Of a DNA stretch of 64,000 nt, positions 9,094 through 19,233 are shown in pieces. The translations under genes were made by a program, and so were the position numbers. Under the pieces are notes generated by a model. It was not told the DNA's origin. It searched no databases and worked only from the letters and a program-made list of their open reading frames with translations. The first letter of the stretch is position 1. Every line of letters begins with the position of its first letter. The DNA lies in the NCBI RefSeq assembly GCF_000505665.1, contig NC_023033.1:992001-1056000 (forward strand), in the 5' to 3' direction. The stretch is from Thermosynechococcus sp. NK55a. Its GTDB lineage: Bacteria; Cyanobacteriota; Cyanobacteriia; Thermosynechococcales; Thermosynechococcaceae.

Positions 9094-10410
9094 ATGGCAT
9101 TTTGGCAGGGGCAATGGAAGTCACTATTGGTGACGATTGGCGGGTTTTTGGTGTGTTTTTACTTACCCGTTGAATCACTACAGCAGTGGCAGCGCCTGCA
9201 GGGGGCTTTTTGGAGTGCTCTCTATCTGGTGCGCTGGTATGCCCAGGAGCATGTTCTGCTGTGCTTGGTTCCGGCCTTCTTTATTGCAGGGGCGATCGCT
9301 GTTTTCCTGAGTCAAGAGGCCATCATGAAGTATCTAGGGGCAGAGGCCCCCAAGATGGTAGCCTATGGTGTGGCAGCGGTATCAGGTACGATTTTAGCGG
9401 TGTGCTCCTGTACAGTCTTGCCATTGTTTGCCAGTATCTACCGGCGAGGAGCGGGTTTGGGGCCTGCTATTGCCTTTTTGTATTCTGGTCCCGCCATTAA
9501 TGTGTTGGCAATTATCCTGACTGCACGGGTCTTAGGTCTCTCGCTGGGGCTTGCGCGGGCAATCGGGGCGATCGCCTTTAGTGTTGTGATTGGCCTGCTG
9601 ATGCAGGCTCTCTTTCCTACCCCGATCAGTGGAGCAGCCGTAAATACGGCCACCGTTAGCAGGAACGAGCCAAGGCGTCCCCTATGGCAGCAGGCCACCC
9701 TCCTGGGAGTACTGGTGGGCATACTGGTCTTTGCCAACTGGGTGCAACCAACAACCGATGCCTCGCCCTGGCAGACCATCGCTCTTGGCAAATGGTGGCT
9801 CACGGGTCTGTTGGCTCTTATTTTGAGCGGTCTGCTGGTGGTGTGGTACCACGTCAGCCCAGCGAAGGTACTTCTGGCGATCGCTGTCACCGCCGTACTC
9901 GCATGGCGATTTGCGGCCTCGCCGCTAGTGCCCTTTAGTGCCGGCATTGTTGGCATCAGTTGGCTGACCAGTACTGGTCAGAAGGAAGCGAGGGCTTGGT
10001 TTGAGTCCAGTTGGGAGTATGCACAACAAATTTTACCCCTGCTACTGTTGGGAGTGCTCATAGCAGGTTTCCTCTTAGGCCGTCCGGGCAGTGAGGCCCT
10101 CATTCCTAGTCAGTGGATTACAACGGCTGTAGGGGGCAATTCGATTGTTGCCAATTTCTTGGCAGCCCTCTCCGGCGCACTCATGTACTTTGCCACCCTA
10201 ACCGAAGTTCCGATTTTGCAAGGTCTTTTAGCCAATGGCATGGGACAAGGTCCTGCACTGGCACTGCTACTGGCCGGTCCAGCTCTATCCCTGCCCAATA
10301 TACTGGTTCTGCGTCAGATCATGGGCTGGCGCAAAACCCTGACCTATACGGCGTTGGTGGTGCTGATGGCGACCTTGAGCGGGATTGCTTATGGCGCCCT
10401 TTCGCCCTAA
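9094..10410 (+). CDS. Inner-membrane permease of the DUF318/YraQ (ArsP-like) family
   Basis: A 438-residue polytopic membrane protein with two related halves. The first carries VCSCTVLPLFASIYRRG followed by GPAIAFLYSGPAINVLAI; the second carries TEVPILQGLLANGMGQGPA followed by LLAGPALSLPNILVLR. This duplicated signature defines the DUF318 permeases, some of which (ArsP) export trivalent organoarsenicals; for many the substrate is unknown. It lies between a CXXC carrier and glutathione reductase in what looks like one transcript, so a thiol-linked substrate such as a metalloid, a sulfur compound or a glutathione adduct is a reasonable inference. No ArsR regulator gene is adjacent. Confidence 0.85.
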   Translation: MAFWQGQWKSLLVTIGGFLVCFYLPVESLQQWQRLQGAFWSALYLVRWYAQEHVLLCLVPAFFIAGAIAVFLSQEAIMKYLGAEAPKMVAYGVAAVSGTILAVCSCTVLPLFASIYRRGAGLGPAIAFLYSGPAINVLAIILTARVLGLSLGLARAIGAIAFSVVIGLLMQALFPTPISGAAVNTATVSRNEPRRPLWQQATLLGVLVGILVFANWVQPTTDASPWQTIALGKWWLTGLLALILSGLLVVWYHVSPAKVLLAIAVTAVLAWRFAASPLVPFSAGIVGISWLTSTGQKEARAWFESSWEYAQQILPLLLLGVLIAGFLLGRPGSEALIPSQWITTAVGGNSIVANFLAALSGALMYFATLTEVPILQGLLANGMGQGPALALLLAGPALSLPNILVLRQIMGWRKTLTYTALVVLMATLSGIAYGALSP

Positions 10411-10451
10411 AACAGATTTGCGAGAGTGAAGCTAAATCTTGAGGTGTGAAG

Positions 10452-11837
10452 ATGAGCTACGACTATGACCTACTGGTGATTGGTGCCGGCTCCGGTGGCT
10501 TGGCAGCCTCAAAGCGGGCAGCTTCCTACGGGGCTAGGGTGGCCATCGCCGAAGGGGATAAAGTGGGCGGCACCTGTGTGATTCGGGGTTGTGTCCCCAA
10601 AAAGCTCATGGTCTATGGCTCCAAGTTTAGCCGCCTCTTTGAAGACGCTGTCGGCTATGGCTGGCGCCCCGTTAAGGCAAAACTCAATTGGGAACGCCTG
10701 ATCCGTGCGGTGGATCAGGAGGTGAATCGGCTCAGTCAACTGCACATTAGCTATTTGGAAAAAGCAGGTGTTGAACTGTTGCCCTTTTTTGCCCGCTTTG
10801 CTGACCCCCACACCCTAGAACTGGTGGATCGCCAAGGACAGGTACAGGGGCGGGTGACAGCAGCAAAAATCCTGATTGCCGTTGGCGGCGAAGCCATTAA
10901 ACCCAATGTGCCGGGAATTGAACACAGCATTACCTCGCGGGAGATGTTTTTGTTGCCCAAGCAGCCAAAGCGCATGGCCATCCTTGGCGGCGGCTACATC
11001 AGTGTTGAGTTTGCTGGCATCCTGCAGGGGCTAGGGACGGAGGTAATTCACTTTCTGCGGGGCGATCGCCCCCTGCGGGGTTTTGATCAAGACATTCAAG
11101 ATGGCGTCTATGGAGGAATGATCCGCCACGGCATTGATGTGCGTCCCCAGTGCCACATTACTGGCTTGAAGCTCACTAAGAAGGGTAATATCCGCATTTA
11201 CTACGAACAGCAGGGGCAAACCTGTGAAACCAAAGTTGATACGGTGCTGTGTGCCGTGGGGCGCGCTCCCAATTTGCAGGGGCTAGGCCTCGATCAGGCG
11301 GGAGTTCACCTAAGAACCAATAGCCAAGGAATTGTGGCCATTGGGGTGGATGAATACTACCGCACCAATCAAGAGCATATTTTTGCTGTGGGCGACTGCA
11401 CCAACCGCGTCAATCTCACCCCCGTAGCCATTGCTGAAGGACGCGCCTTTGCCGATACCCAATTTGGCAATCTACCCCGCACCTTAAGCTATGAGAATAT
11501 TCCCTCAGCGGTGTTTTCCCAGCCGGAGGCAGCTTCTGTGGGGCTTTCGGAGGCGCAAGCCAAGGCGAAATTGGGGGATGAGAATGTGAAAATCTACCGC
11601 ACGGCCTTTCGGCCCATGTACCACAGCCTCACGGGGCGCCCTGAACAGGTGATCGTCAAATTGGTGGTGGAGAAGAATACGGAGCGGGTGCTGGGGGCCC
11701 ACATGGTGGGGGATAATGCGGCTGAAATTATTCAAGGGATCGCGATCGCCCTCAAAATGGGCGCCACCAAGAAAGACTTTGATGCCACCATTGGCATTCA
11801 CCCCTCTACTGCTGAGGAGTTTGTTACCCTGCGCTAG
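10452..11837 (+). CDS. gor: Glutathione-disulfide reductase
   Basis: FAD-dependent disulfide oxidoreductase that reduces oxidised glutathione with NAD(P)H. The FAD dinucleotide motif VIGAGSGGLAASKRAA is at the N-terminus, the redox pair is in GGTCVIRGCVPKKLM, the NAD(P)H fold shows as AILGGGYISVEFAG, and the C-terminal His-Glu pair is in IGIHPSTAEEF. The cyanobacterial variation is expected in the NADPH loop. An in-frame GTG lies six bases upstream, but the ATG at 10452 has a GAGG seven bases before it and gives MSYDYDLLVIG. It is third in the redox/permease cassette and overlaps the convergent ctpA gene by 14 bases. Confidence 0.94.
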   Translation: MSYDYDLLVIGAGSGGLAASKRAASYGARVAIAEGDKVGGTCVIRGCVPKKLMVYGSKFSRLFEDAVGYGWRPVKAKLNWERLIRAVDQEVNRLSQLHISYLEKAGVELLPFFARFADPHTLELVDRQGQVQGRVTAAKILIAVGGEAIKPNVPGIEHSITSREMFLLPKQPKRMAILGGGYISVEFAGILQGLGTEVIHFLRGDRPLRGFDQDIQDGVYGGMIRHGIDVRPQCHITGLKLTKKGNIRIYYEQQGQTCETKVDTVLCAVGRAPNLQGLGLDQAGVHLRTNSQGIVAIGVDEYYRTNQEHIFAVGDCTNRVNLTPVAIAEGRAFADTQFGNLPRTLSYENIPSAVFSQPEAASVGLSEAQAKAKLGDENVKIYRTAFRPMYHSLTGRPEQVIVKLVVEKNTERVLGAHMVGDNAAEIIQGIAIALKMGATKKDFDATIGIHPSTAEEFVTLR

Positions 11838-13062
11838 TGGCCACTTGGATGGGACTGTGGAGCAACTCTAGGGCCGCCAGATATTGGGGATCTGCTGCGG
11901 TACCCATGGCCATCAGACTCTCTGGGGCATCGAGCACCCGCCGATCTGGCTCAATCCCTACTTTGTTGATGTTGTGGTGATTGGGGGTTTCGTAGTGGGC
12001 AATCGTCACAGCGAGGCCAGAGCCATCACTCAGGCTAAAAAGGGACTGAATCGAGCCCTTGCCATAGGTGCGATCGCCCACCAGTCGAGCGCGCCCATGA
12101 TCCTGGAGGGCACCGGCCAAAATCTCACTGGCACTGGCTGTGCCGCTATTTACAAGGACAACTAGCGGATCATCGGTGAGAGCGCCCCCACTGGCATTGA
12201 GGCTATCAATAATCCCTTGGCGATCGACGGTATAGACAATTACCCCCGAGTCCAACCACAACTGGGCAATTTCTACTCCCGCCTGCAACAGTCCCCCCGG
12301 ATTATTGCGCAGATCAAGAATGTACGCCTCAGCTCCCTGCTGCTCTAGCATTTGAATGGCTTTGCGCATTTCTGTGGGGGCCATAGCACTGAACTGGCTG
12401 AGGCGAATATAGCCAACGGTGTGCCCCTGCACTTGGCGAACCTCAGCCGTGACCGGATTAATCTCAATGTGTCCCCGGTGCAGGATCAATTCCTGAGGGG
12501 CTTCATTGCCCCGCTGCAGCAATAGGTGAACCGCAGAACCCGCCGTCCCCCGCATCCTTTCGGCGGCCTCGTCAAGGCTCAGTTTGGGGGTGGGCACACC
12601 ATCAATGGCAAGAATGCGATCGCGGGGTTGAATACCGGCTTGGGCAGCGGGAGAGCCATCAATGGGAGCAATCACTTCAAGGACACCGGTCTCAGGGTCA
12701 GTGCTAATTTGCAAGCCAACGCCGATGAGTTCACCCGCAGTGGTGGTTTGTAGGCTGCGAAACTGTTCAGGCCGCAGGAATCGGGTGAAGGGATCCTCAA
12801 GGGTGGCCAGCATTCCTTGAATGGCAGCGTAGGTCGCCTCGCGATCGCGCAGGGAATGCTTTAGGGCTTTTTCGCGCACTAGCCACCAGTTTTGACCATT
12901 AAAGGTGGGATCGACATAGGCTTGGTTAACAATACGCCAGGCCTCATTAAAGAGTTTTTGTTCTTCCGTCAGGGCGATCGCCGAGTCAGTGGGGAAAATG
13001 CCCCAGACCCCCACGAGGACAACCAAACAACAAATGAGACGTTGCAGCCAACGAACCCCCAT
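11824..13062 (-). CDS. ctpA: Carboxyl-terminal processing protease (S41), CtpA type
   Basis: Secreted serine protease of the family that removes the C-terminal extension of the D1 protein of photosystem II in the thylakoid lumen. There is an N-terminal signal peptide (hydrophobic core CCLVVLVGVWGIF), a mature start near ALTEEQKLFNEAW, a PDZ domain (GIQPRDRILAIDGVP), and the Ser/Lys catalytic pair in SGTASASEILAG and TYGKGSIQ. The closing segment ETPNHHNINKVGIEPD agrees with CtpA rather than CtpB or CtpC, although assignment among paralogues is by pattern recall. It is 412 residues, and it follows truB by 65 bases on the same strand. Confidence 0.88.
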   Translation of the reverse strand: MGVRWLQRLICCLVVLVGVWGIFPTDSAIALTEEQKLFNEAWRIVNQAYVDPTFNGQNWWLVREKALKHSLRDREATYAAIQGMLATLEDPFTRFLRPEQFRSLQTTTAGELIGVGLQISTDPETGVLEVIAPIDGSPAAQAGIQPRDRILAIDGVPTPKLSLDEAAERMRGTAGSAVHLLLQRGNEAPQELILHRGHIEINPVTAEVRQVQGHTVGYIRLSQFSAMAPTEMRKAIQMLEQQGAEAYILDLRNNPGGLLQAGVEIAQLWLDSGVIVYTVDRQGIIDSLNASGGALTDDPLVVLVNSGTASASEILAGALQDHGRARLVGDRTYGKGSIQSLFSLSDGSGLAVTIAHYETPNHHNINKVGIEPDRRVLDAPESLMAMGTAADPQYLAALELLHSPIQVATSAG

Positions 13063-13127
13063 TCCTTCACCTGCTGATTGCTTCTTTCTCTTAAGCTAGC
13101 ACTAGAAAAATCCCTAGGCAGGCACGG

Positions 13128-13991
13128 CTACTCCTTGAGCACTACCTTGGGATGCAGGCGATCGCCCCCACTGATGCCAATGCCGACACAGGCAGTGGCA
13201 AAGGTGACGCCCACAACACTCTCCGCCGGCGGCAGCCCCTCACAAATCACGGCGCGGCCATGGTACCAGTCATTGAGTTGTGCTGCATTGAGTTCAAGCC
13301 ACGGCAGATGCGAGAGAACCGCTTGGGGCGAGCACAGGGGTAAATGTTCTGGGGCAATGCTTTCTAGGCAATGGCTCTCCTCAATCCGCAGGCCGCTGCT
13401 TTCAATCCGTTGCAGGGCTGCCAGGGTGCCACCCACCCCCAGTGCAGCCCCCAAATCGCGGGCAAGGGCGCGAATATAGGTGCCCCTGCCACAGATAATG
13501 TGCAGGGTGAGTTCAGGATGACGACCCGGTTGCCAATCCAAGACCTCGATGCGGTACACAGTCACGATACGCGGCGGAACGCTCACTACCTCACCCGCCC
13601 GGGCACGGGCATAGAGCCGCTGGCCAGCCACTTGAATCGCACTGTAGGCAGGGGGCAATTGCTCAATTTCACCCATAAATTGAGGGAGCTGTTCTTGGAT
13701 GGCTGCGAGCGTCAGGTGACTGGCCACCTGTTCTTGGCAAATTTCCCCCGTAATGTCATCGGTGGTGGTGGTAATCCCAAAGCGCACCGTGCCAATGTAG
13801 GCCTTGCGATCGCTGAGATAGGGCAGAAGTCGCGTTGCGGCCCCAAGGGCGATCGGCAGTACCCCAGTGGCCATCGGATCCAATGTGCCCCCGTGGCCAA
13901 TCCGTTTAAGCCGCAGCCGCCGCCGCAGTTCATTAATACAGTCGTGGGACGTGCAGCCAGCAGGTTTATTCAGATTTAAAAAACCAAACAT
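13128..13991 (-). CDS. truB: tRNA pseudouridine-55 synthase TruB
   Basis: Isomerises U55 in the T-loop of tRNAs. The TruB signature [16 protein letters not shown] and the catalytic Asp segment [17 protein letters not shown] are clear, followed by the RNA-binding segment [15 protein letters not shown]. The frame can start at TTG 13994, but ATG 13991 gives MFGFLNLNK and overlaps the stop of the upstream TolC-like gene by one base (TGATG), so the two are translationally coupled. It has 287 residues. The last ~50 residues are cyanobacterium-like and replace a longer PUA domain. Confidence 0.95.
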   Translation of the reverse strand: MFGFLNLNKPAGCTSHDCINELRRRLRLKRIGHGGTLDPMATGVLPIALGAATRLLPYLSDRKAYIGTVRFGITTTTDDITGEICQEQVASHLTLAAIQEQLPQFMGEIEQLPPAYSAIQVAGQRLYARARAGEVVSVPPRIVTVYRIEVLDWQPGRHPELTLHIICGRGTYIRALARDLGAALGVGGTLAALQRIESSGLRIEESHCLESIAPEHLPLCSPQAVLSHLPWLELNAAQLNDWYHGRAVICEGLPPAESVVGVTFATACVGIGISGGDRLHPKVVLKE

Positions 13992-15442
13992 CAAGGGGTT
14001 GCAGTTGTTGCAGAACTCAAGGGTAACCCACTGACAAAGCGTTGCAGGGCAGCGATCGCCCGGTTGTAGTCAAGGGTTGAACTCAACAGGTTGCTCTGGG
14101 CTTGAATCAGAGCGGTTTCGGCATTGCTCACCTCCGCTTGGGTGCCAATCCCTGCTTGGAAGCGCAGACGAGCCAGGCGCAGTCTCTCCGTGGCTTGGCG
14201 TACCGCCGCTTCATTGGTGCGGATATTTTCCTGACTGGATTTGAGGGTGTAGTAGGCCTGCTCCACTTGGAAGCGAATTAAGTTGCGAAAGGCGGCATAC
14301 TGGGCCTCAGCGATCGCAGCAGCCCTTTCCTGCTGGGCGGCACTGGCACGGGAGACTCCCCCATCAAAGAGGGTGAGGTTCAGTTGACCACCCACCGTAT
14401 ATCCCCAACGGGGCCCGACCCCATCGGTGAGGCTATCCAGGGTGTTAAAACTTCCCCCAGCCACCAACTGCGGGCCTAGGTTTGCCAGGGCAACCCGTCG
14501 TTGCTGTAGTGCCGCATTCCGTTGCGTCAGTTGCTGTTCCAACTCCACACGATTTCGAAAGGCCAAGGCAATACTCTCCTCCAGGGAAAGCTGCCATTCC
14601 CCGACCACCCGAATTGGGTCAGCGGCGCGCACATTAACCTTGTCATTGAGGCTGAGCACCTGTGCCAGTTGGCGTTGAGCCGTTTGCAGTTGGCTTTGGG
14701 CTTGCACCAATTGCTGCTGGTTATTGGCCAGTTGCACCTGTGCTGTAAGGACGTCAAATTGTGTGCCTAGGCCAGCGCGCTCGCGGGCGATCGCATCCCG
14801 CAGGCTAATTTGCGAGTTTTGCACTGCTGCTTCGCCAATGCGCACCAGCGCTTCCGCCTGTTGAATGTTGTAGTAGGCATTGGTAACATCCTGACGCAGT
14901 TGTTCCAATTGCCGCTGAAGATCCAGCTCAGCATTGCGCACCTGTTCCTGGGCCGCTTTGATACTGGCATCCCGCTGCCCAGAGGTGAAAAGGTTGTAGC
15001 CCAGTTGCACGGTGCTGGTCCACGTGTTGCTAGTGGAATTTACCCGCAGCGGCGGCGGCAGTTGGGCATTTTGCAGGCGAATCGCCGCTGAATCCGTGCG
15101 ACTAATCCCCAATTGCAGGGAAATACTGGGATAGAGAGCAGCCTCCGCTTGGCGCAGCACTGCCCGACTTTGTTGGAGTTGCGCCTCAATAATTTGCAGT
15201 TGGCGATTATTCCGCCGAGCGAGTTCAAGCGCTTCGTTGAGGGTAATGGGGCGCTCCAAATCAATTTTCACTTGAGCGGGATGACTGGGGAGATAGAGGG
15301 GATCGGGATTGGGATTGAGGGGCAAGAGCTCTGTCGCCCTCGGATTGGGTTGGGCGATCGCGCCCGCCGCCATCGCGATCCAAACACTGGCCAGACTGCC
15401 CAGGAGCAGACTGCTTTGCTGGCAGATGAATTGTTGACCCAT
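13991..15442 (-). CDS. TolC-family outer membrane efflux/secretion channel
   Basis: A 483-residue secreted protein with a signal peptide (hydrophobic run [18 protein letters not shown], then AIAQ). The rest shows the two-fold TolC repeat: [18 protein letters not shown] in the first half and [19 protein letters not shown] in the second, each followed by long Gln-rich helices that form the coiled-coil tunnel. It would act as the outer-membrane exit for type I secretion, S-layer export or multidrug efflux. Cyanobacteria often have a single TolC (HgdD) serving several systems. The ATG at 15442 is chosen over a GTG at 15457 because GGGGAG precedes it at proper spacing. Confidence 0.9.
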   Translation of the reverse strand: MGQQFICQQSSLLLGSLASVWIAMAAGAIAQPNPRATELLPLNPNPDPLYLPSHPAQVKIDLERPITLNEALELARRNNRQLQIIEAQLQQSRAVLRQAEAALYPSISLQLGISRTDSAAIRLQNAQLPPPLRVNSTSNTWTSTVQLGYNLFTSGQRDASIKAAQEQVRNAELDLQRQLEQLRQDVTNAYYNIQQAEALVRIGEAAVQNSQISLRDAIARERAGLGTQFDVLTAQVQLANNQQQLVQAQSQLQTAQRQLAQVLSLNDKVNVRAADPIRVVGEWQLSLEESIALAFRNRVELEQQLTQRNAALQQRRVALANLGPQLVAGGSFNTLDSLTDGVGPRWGYTVGGQLNLTLFDGGVSRASAAQQERAAAIAEAQYAAFRNLIRFQVEQAYYTLKSSQENIRTNEAAVRQATERLRLARLRFQAGIGTQAEVSNAETALIQAQSNLLSSTLDYNRAIAALQRFVSGLPLSSATTATP

Positions 15443-15589
15443 GCTCACTCCCCACACCGTTACAATTAGGGATTCTCGCTACCACATAAGACTATAACAG
15501 TCCTTTTCAAAGGAATCGTTTCCCGAAAGGCGGTACACTGACACTCAATTGGTTCACACTCCAGGCAACTCAAGGCTGGATTAAGCACT

Positions 15590-16228
15590 GTGGCAACCAT
15601 CCTACGCACTTGGAGCTATCAATATCCTTGGCTCTACGACACCATTAGCACCCTTGCCGCCATAGCAGTTGGGGGGAGCGATCGCCTGCATCGCCTTGCT
15701 TGGCAAGATTTGAATTTACCCCGCACTGCTGTGGTTTTAGATCTGTGCTGTGCCCACGGCATTGTGACTCAAGCCTTAACTCAGGCCTTTGATCAGGTTA
15801 CAGGATTGGATGCCTCCCCAAAGGCGATCGCCCGCGCCCGAGAGCGGGTACCCCAAGCCACCTATGTACAGGCCTTTGCTGAGAAGATGCCCTTTGCCGA
15901 TGCCACCTTTGATCTGGTACACACCAGTATGGCGCTCCACGAAATGACCGCAGCCCAACTGAATGCCATCTTGGCGGAAGCGTGGCGGATTCTCAAGCCC
16001 GGTGGCTGGTTTGCCCTCATGGATTTTCACCGTCCCCAGGTGCCCCTCCTTTGGCCGGGGATTGCTCTCTTTTTTTGGCTCTTTGAAACGGAAACCGCTT
16101 GGCAACTGCTGCAAACAGACCTAGCTGAGCAGCTACGGCGACAGGGCTTCACTGTGGAGCGGCAGACTTACTACTTAGGACACAGTTTACAGGTTCTCCA
16201 TGGCCGCAAACCCTGCGCGAACGATTAA
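15590..16228 (+). CDS. Class I SAM-dependent methyltransferase
   Basis: A 212-residue protein with a Rossmann-type SAM site: motif I VVLDLCCAHGIVTQAL, an acidic residue in TGLDASPKAIARAR, motif II MPFADATFDLVHTSM and post-motif ILKPGGWFALMDFHRP. This is the UbiE/Coq5-like layout and includes quinone and small-molecule methyltransferases; substrate not identifiable. The motif I end (CAH rather than GTG) is unusual. The start is a GTG. A hydrophobic stretch near residues 160-175 (PLLWPGIALFFWLFE) suggests membrane association. The gene precedes gcvP by 36 bases and may be co-transcribed with it. Confidence 0.82.
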   Translation: MATILRTWSYQYPWLYDTISTLAAIAVGGSDRLHRLAWQDLNLPRTAVVLDLCCAHGIVTQALTQAFDQVTGLDASPKAIARARERVPQATYVQAFAEKMPFADATFDLVHTSMALHEMTAAQLNAILAEAWRILKPGGWFALMDFHRPQVPLLWPGIALFFWLFETETAWQLLQTDLAEQLRRQGFTVERQTYYLGHSLQVLHGRKPCAND

Positions 16229-16264
16229 GATATATGAACGACTTAGAACACGAGTGCGATAGCG

Positions 16265-19138
16265 ATGGTAAGCTCACCGCCCCAACTGGAGATTAACTTA
16301 GAGACCGCTGCCGAATTTGTAGCGCGGCACATTGGCATTACGCCCAGCGATCTACCGCAAATGTTGACCCTGTTGGGGTATGGCAGCCTCAAGGAACTCA
16401 TCAATGCCGTCATTCCGCCGGAGATTCGCTTGCAACGCCCTCTTGCCCTCGGTGAGGGCCTGAGTGAAACGGCAGCCCTGCAAAAATTACGCACCCTTGC
16501 CCAACAAAACCAAGTTTGGCGCAGCTACATCGGCATGGGCTACTACAACTGCATTACGCCTCCCGTGATTCAGCGCAACATTCTTGAAAACCCCGGCTGG
16601 TACACCCAGTACACCCCCTACCAAGCGGAAATTGCCCAAGGACGCCTGGAAGCCCTCCTTAACTTTCAAACCCTTGTGAGCGATCTGACGGGCTTGGCCA
16701 TTGCCAATGCCTCCCTCCTCGATGAGGCCACGGCTGCCGCCGAAGCTATGACCCTGAGCTTCAATGCCTGCCGTCAAAAGGGCGCCAACTGCTTCTTGGT
16801 GGCCCAGGATTGCCATCCCCAAACCCTTGCCGTTCTGCGTACCCGTGCCCTACCCCTTGGCATCCAGATTGTGCCCATTGACCCAACGATCGCCAGTGAA
16901 TTGCCCTGGGAGAATGCCTTTGGCCTCCTCTTGCAATATCCTGCTAGCGATGGCGCCGTGCGATCGCCCCAAGCCCTGATTGCCGCTGCCCATGAACGGG
17001 GACTTCTGGTGACCGTGGCCACGGATTTGCTGGCCTTGACCCTGTTGCAGCCGCCGGGGGAATTGGGGGCAGATATTGCCGTGGGTAGTTCGCAGCGCTT
17101 TGGGGTGCCCTTGGGGTATGGGGGTCCCCATGCCGCCTTCTTTGCCACCCGTGAAGAATTTAAGCGGCAGTTGCCAGGGCGCCTAGTGGGGGTTTCCCAC
17201 GATGCTCTGGGTCAAAAAGCCCTGCGCCTTGCCTTGCAAACCCGCGAGCAGCACATCCGTCGCGAAAAGGCTACCAGTAACATTTGCACCGCCCAAGTTC
17301 TTCTGGCGGTTGTTGCCAGTATGTATGCCGTTTATCACGGAGCCGATGGGCTGCGGCAAATCGCCAAGCGCATCCATCAACAGGGAGTGAAATTGGCAGC
17401 AGGCCTAGAAGCAGCGGGCTATCAACTCTACTATTGTGAATTTTTTGACACCCTGCGCATTGGCTTGGGAAACCTGCCAGTGCAGGTGCTCAAGGAGCGG
17501 GCAGCAGCGGCACAAATCAACCTGCGCTACTTTGACGATGGCAGTGTGGGCATCAGCCTCGATGAGACCACCACCGAGAAAGATGTGGCGGATTTACTGG
17601 CCCTCTTTGGCGCCAGTCCTGCTGAAGTTGAAGGGGGCGATCGCCTGCCGTCAAGCCTGAAACGTCAATCCCCTTATCTCCAGCACCCGGTCTTTCAGGA
17701 CTACCACAGCGAACACGCGCTGCTGCGCTACATTCATCGCCTTCAGGCCAAGGATCTGTCCCTCACGACCTCAATGATTCCCCTTGGCTCCTGCACGATG
17801 AAGCTGAATGCCACGGCTGAAATGCTGCCCATCAGTTGGCCAGAATTTAATCAGCTCCATCCCTTTGCTCCCCAAGAACAGGCTCAGGGATATCAGCAGC
17901 TCTTTCGGGAACTGGCGGCAATGCTGGCGGAAATTACAGGCTTTGATGCCATTTCCCTGCAACCCAATGCCGGCTCCCAAGGGGAGTATGCGGGACTCTT
18001 GGTGATCCGTCAGTACCACCACAGTCGCGGCGAAAGTCAGCGCAATGTCTGTCTCATTCCCACCTCTGCCCATGGCACCAACCCCGCCAGTGCCGTGATG
18101 GCTGGCATGGAAGTCGTGGCCGTCAATTGCGATCCCCAAGGCAACATTGACGTGGCAGATCTGGCGGCCAAGGCTGAGGCCTATGGCGATCGCCTAGCGG
18201 CCTTGATGATGACCTATCCCTCCACCCATGGCGTCTTTGAAGCGGGAATTGGCCAAATCTGCAACATCATCCATCGCTACGGTGGGCAAGTTTACATGGA
18301 TGGTGCCAATATGAATGCCCAAGTAGGGCTGTGCCGTCCAGGGGACTTTGGTGCCGATGTTTGCCATTTAAATCTCCACAAAACCTTCTGCATTCCCCAC
18401 GGGGGTGGTGGACCCGGGGTCGGCCCGATCGGGGTGAAAGCCCACTTAGCGCCCTTCTTACCGACAACACAGGTGATTCCCCAAGGATCAGAAATTGGCC
18501 CAGTGACCGCAGCCCCTTGGGGCAGTGCCAGTATTTTGCCGATTTCATGGATGTATATCACCCTGATGGGGGGGGTGGGGTTGACGCAAGCCACGGCGAT
18601 CGCCATCCTCAATGCCAACTACATTGCCAAACGCCTGGAACCCTACTATCCCATTCTCTACAAAGGTGCCCACGGCTTGGTGGCCCACGAGTGTATTCTT
18701 GATCTGCGGCCCCTGAAAAAATCAGCGGGGATTGAGGTGGAGGATATTGCCAAGCGGTTAATGGACTACGGCTTCCATGCTCCCACTGTCTCTTGGCCGG
18801 TCCCCGGCACGCTGATGATTGAACCCACAGAGAGTGAAACCAAGGCGGAATTGGATCGCTTCTGTGAGGCGATGATTGCCATTCGTGCAGAAATTGCTGA
18901 AATTGAGGCCGGGGTGAGCGATCGCCAGCAAAACCCCCTGAAAAACGCCCCCCATCCAGCGCTGATGCTGGCCACAGAGCCATGGCCCTACCCCTACTCG
19001 CGGCAGGCGGCCGCCTACCCTGCCCCTTGGCTGCGGGAGTACAAATTCTGGCCAGCGGTCGCCCGTATTGACAATGCCTATGGCGATCGCCATCTGGTGT
19101 GTAGTTGCTCAGTACCCATCAGGGCACCCCAATCTTAA
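16265..19138 (+). CDS. gcvP: Glycine dehydrogenase (decarboxylating), P-protein of the glycine cleavage system
   Basis: PLP enzyme that decarboxylates glycine and passes the aminomethyl group to the lipoyl H-protein, needed for photorespiratory glycine use in cyanobacteria. The 957 residues are the full-length single-chain form. The N-terminal half starts with [17 protein letters not shown]. The C-terminal half carries the PLP Lys (about residue 706) in [18 protein letters not shown], preceded by [11 protein letters not shown] and [13 protein letters not shown]. No other gcv gene is in this window, so the system is dispersed, as usual in cyanobacteria. Confidence 0.97.
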   Translation: MVSSPPQLEINLETAAEFVARHIGITPSDLPQMLTLLGYGSLKELINAVIPPEIRLQRPLALGEGLSETAALQKLRTLAQQNQVWRSYIGMGYYNCITPPVIQRNILENPGWYTQYTPYQAEIAQGRLEALLNFQTLVSDLTGLAIANASLLDEATAAAEAMTLSFNACRQKGANCFLVAQDCHPQTLAVLRTRALPLGIQIVPIDPTIASELPWENAFGLLLQYPASDGAVRSPQALIAAAHERGLLVTVATDLLALTLLQPPGELGADIAVGSSQRFGVPLGYGGPHAAFFATREEFKRQLPGRLVGVSHDALGQKALRLALQTREQHIRREKATSNICTAQVLLAVVASMYAVYHGADGLRQIAKRIHQQGVKLAAGLEAAGYQLYYCEFFDTLRIGLGNLPVQVLKERAAAAQINLRYFDDGSVGISLDETTTEKDVADLLALFGASPAEVEGGDRLPSSLKRQSPYLQHPVFQDYHSEHALLRYIHRLQAKDLSLTTSMIPLGSCTMKLNATAEMLPISWPEFNQLHPFAPQEQAQGYQQLFRELAAMLAEITGFDAISLQPNAGSQGEYAGLLVIRQYHHSRGESQRNVCLIPTSAHGTNPASAVMAGMEVVAVNCDPQGNIDVADLAAKAEAYGDRLAALMMTYPSTHGVFEAGIGQICNIIHRYGGQVYMDGANMNAQVGLCRPGDFGADVCHLNLHKTFCIPHGGGGPGVGPIGVKAHLAPFLPTTQVIPQGSEIGPVTAAPWGSASILPISWMYITLMGGVGLTQATAIAILNANYIAKRLEPYYPILYKGAHGLVAHECILDLRPLKKSAGIEVEDIAKRLMDYGFHAPTVSWPVPGTLMIEPTESETKAELDRFCEAMIAIRAEIAEIEAGVSDRQQNPLKNAPHPALMLATEPWPYPYSRQAAAYPAPWLREYKFWPAVARIDNAYGDRHLVCSCSVPIRAPQS

Positions 19139-19233
19139 GCAAAGCTGAAATTTTTGCGGCGGTTGCCGATTCGCCTTGTCGAAGCCAAAAAGGGATTGCT
19201 AAAAGTAAGGCAGGTCAACCCCTAGGTGGTTTT

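Noticed and set aside
9438-9956. Long antisense frames inside the permease and gcvP genes
   Set aside because: These mirror strongly supported genes on the other strand and have low-complexity, motif-free translations.
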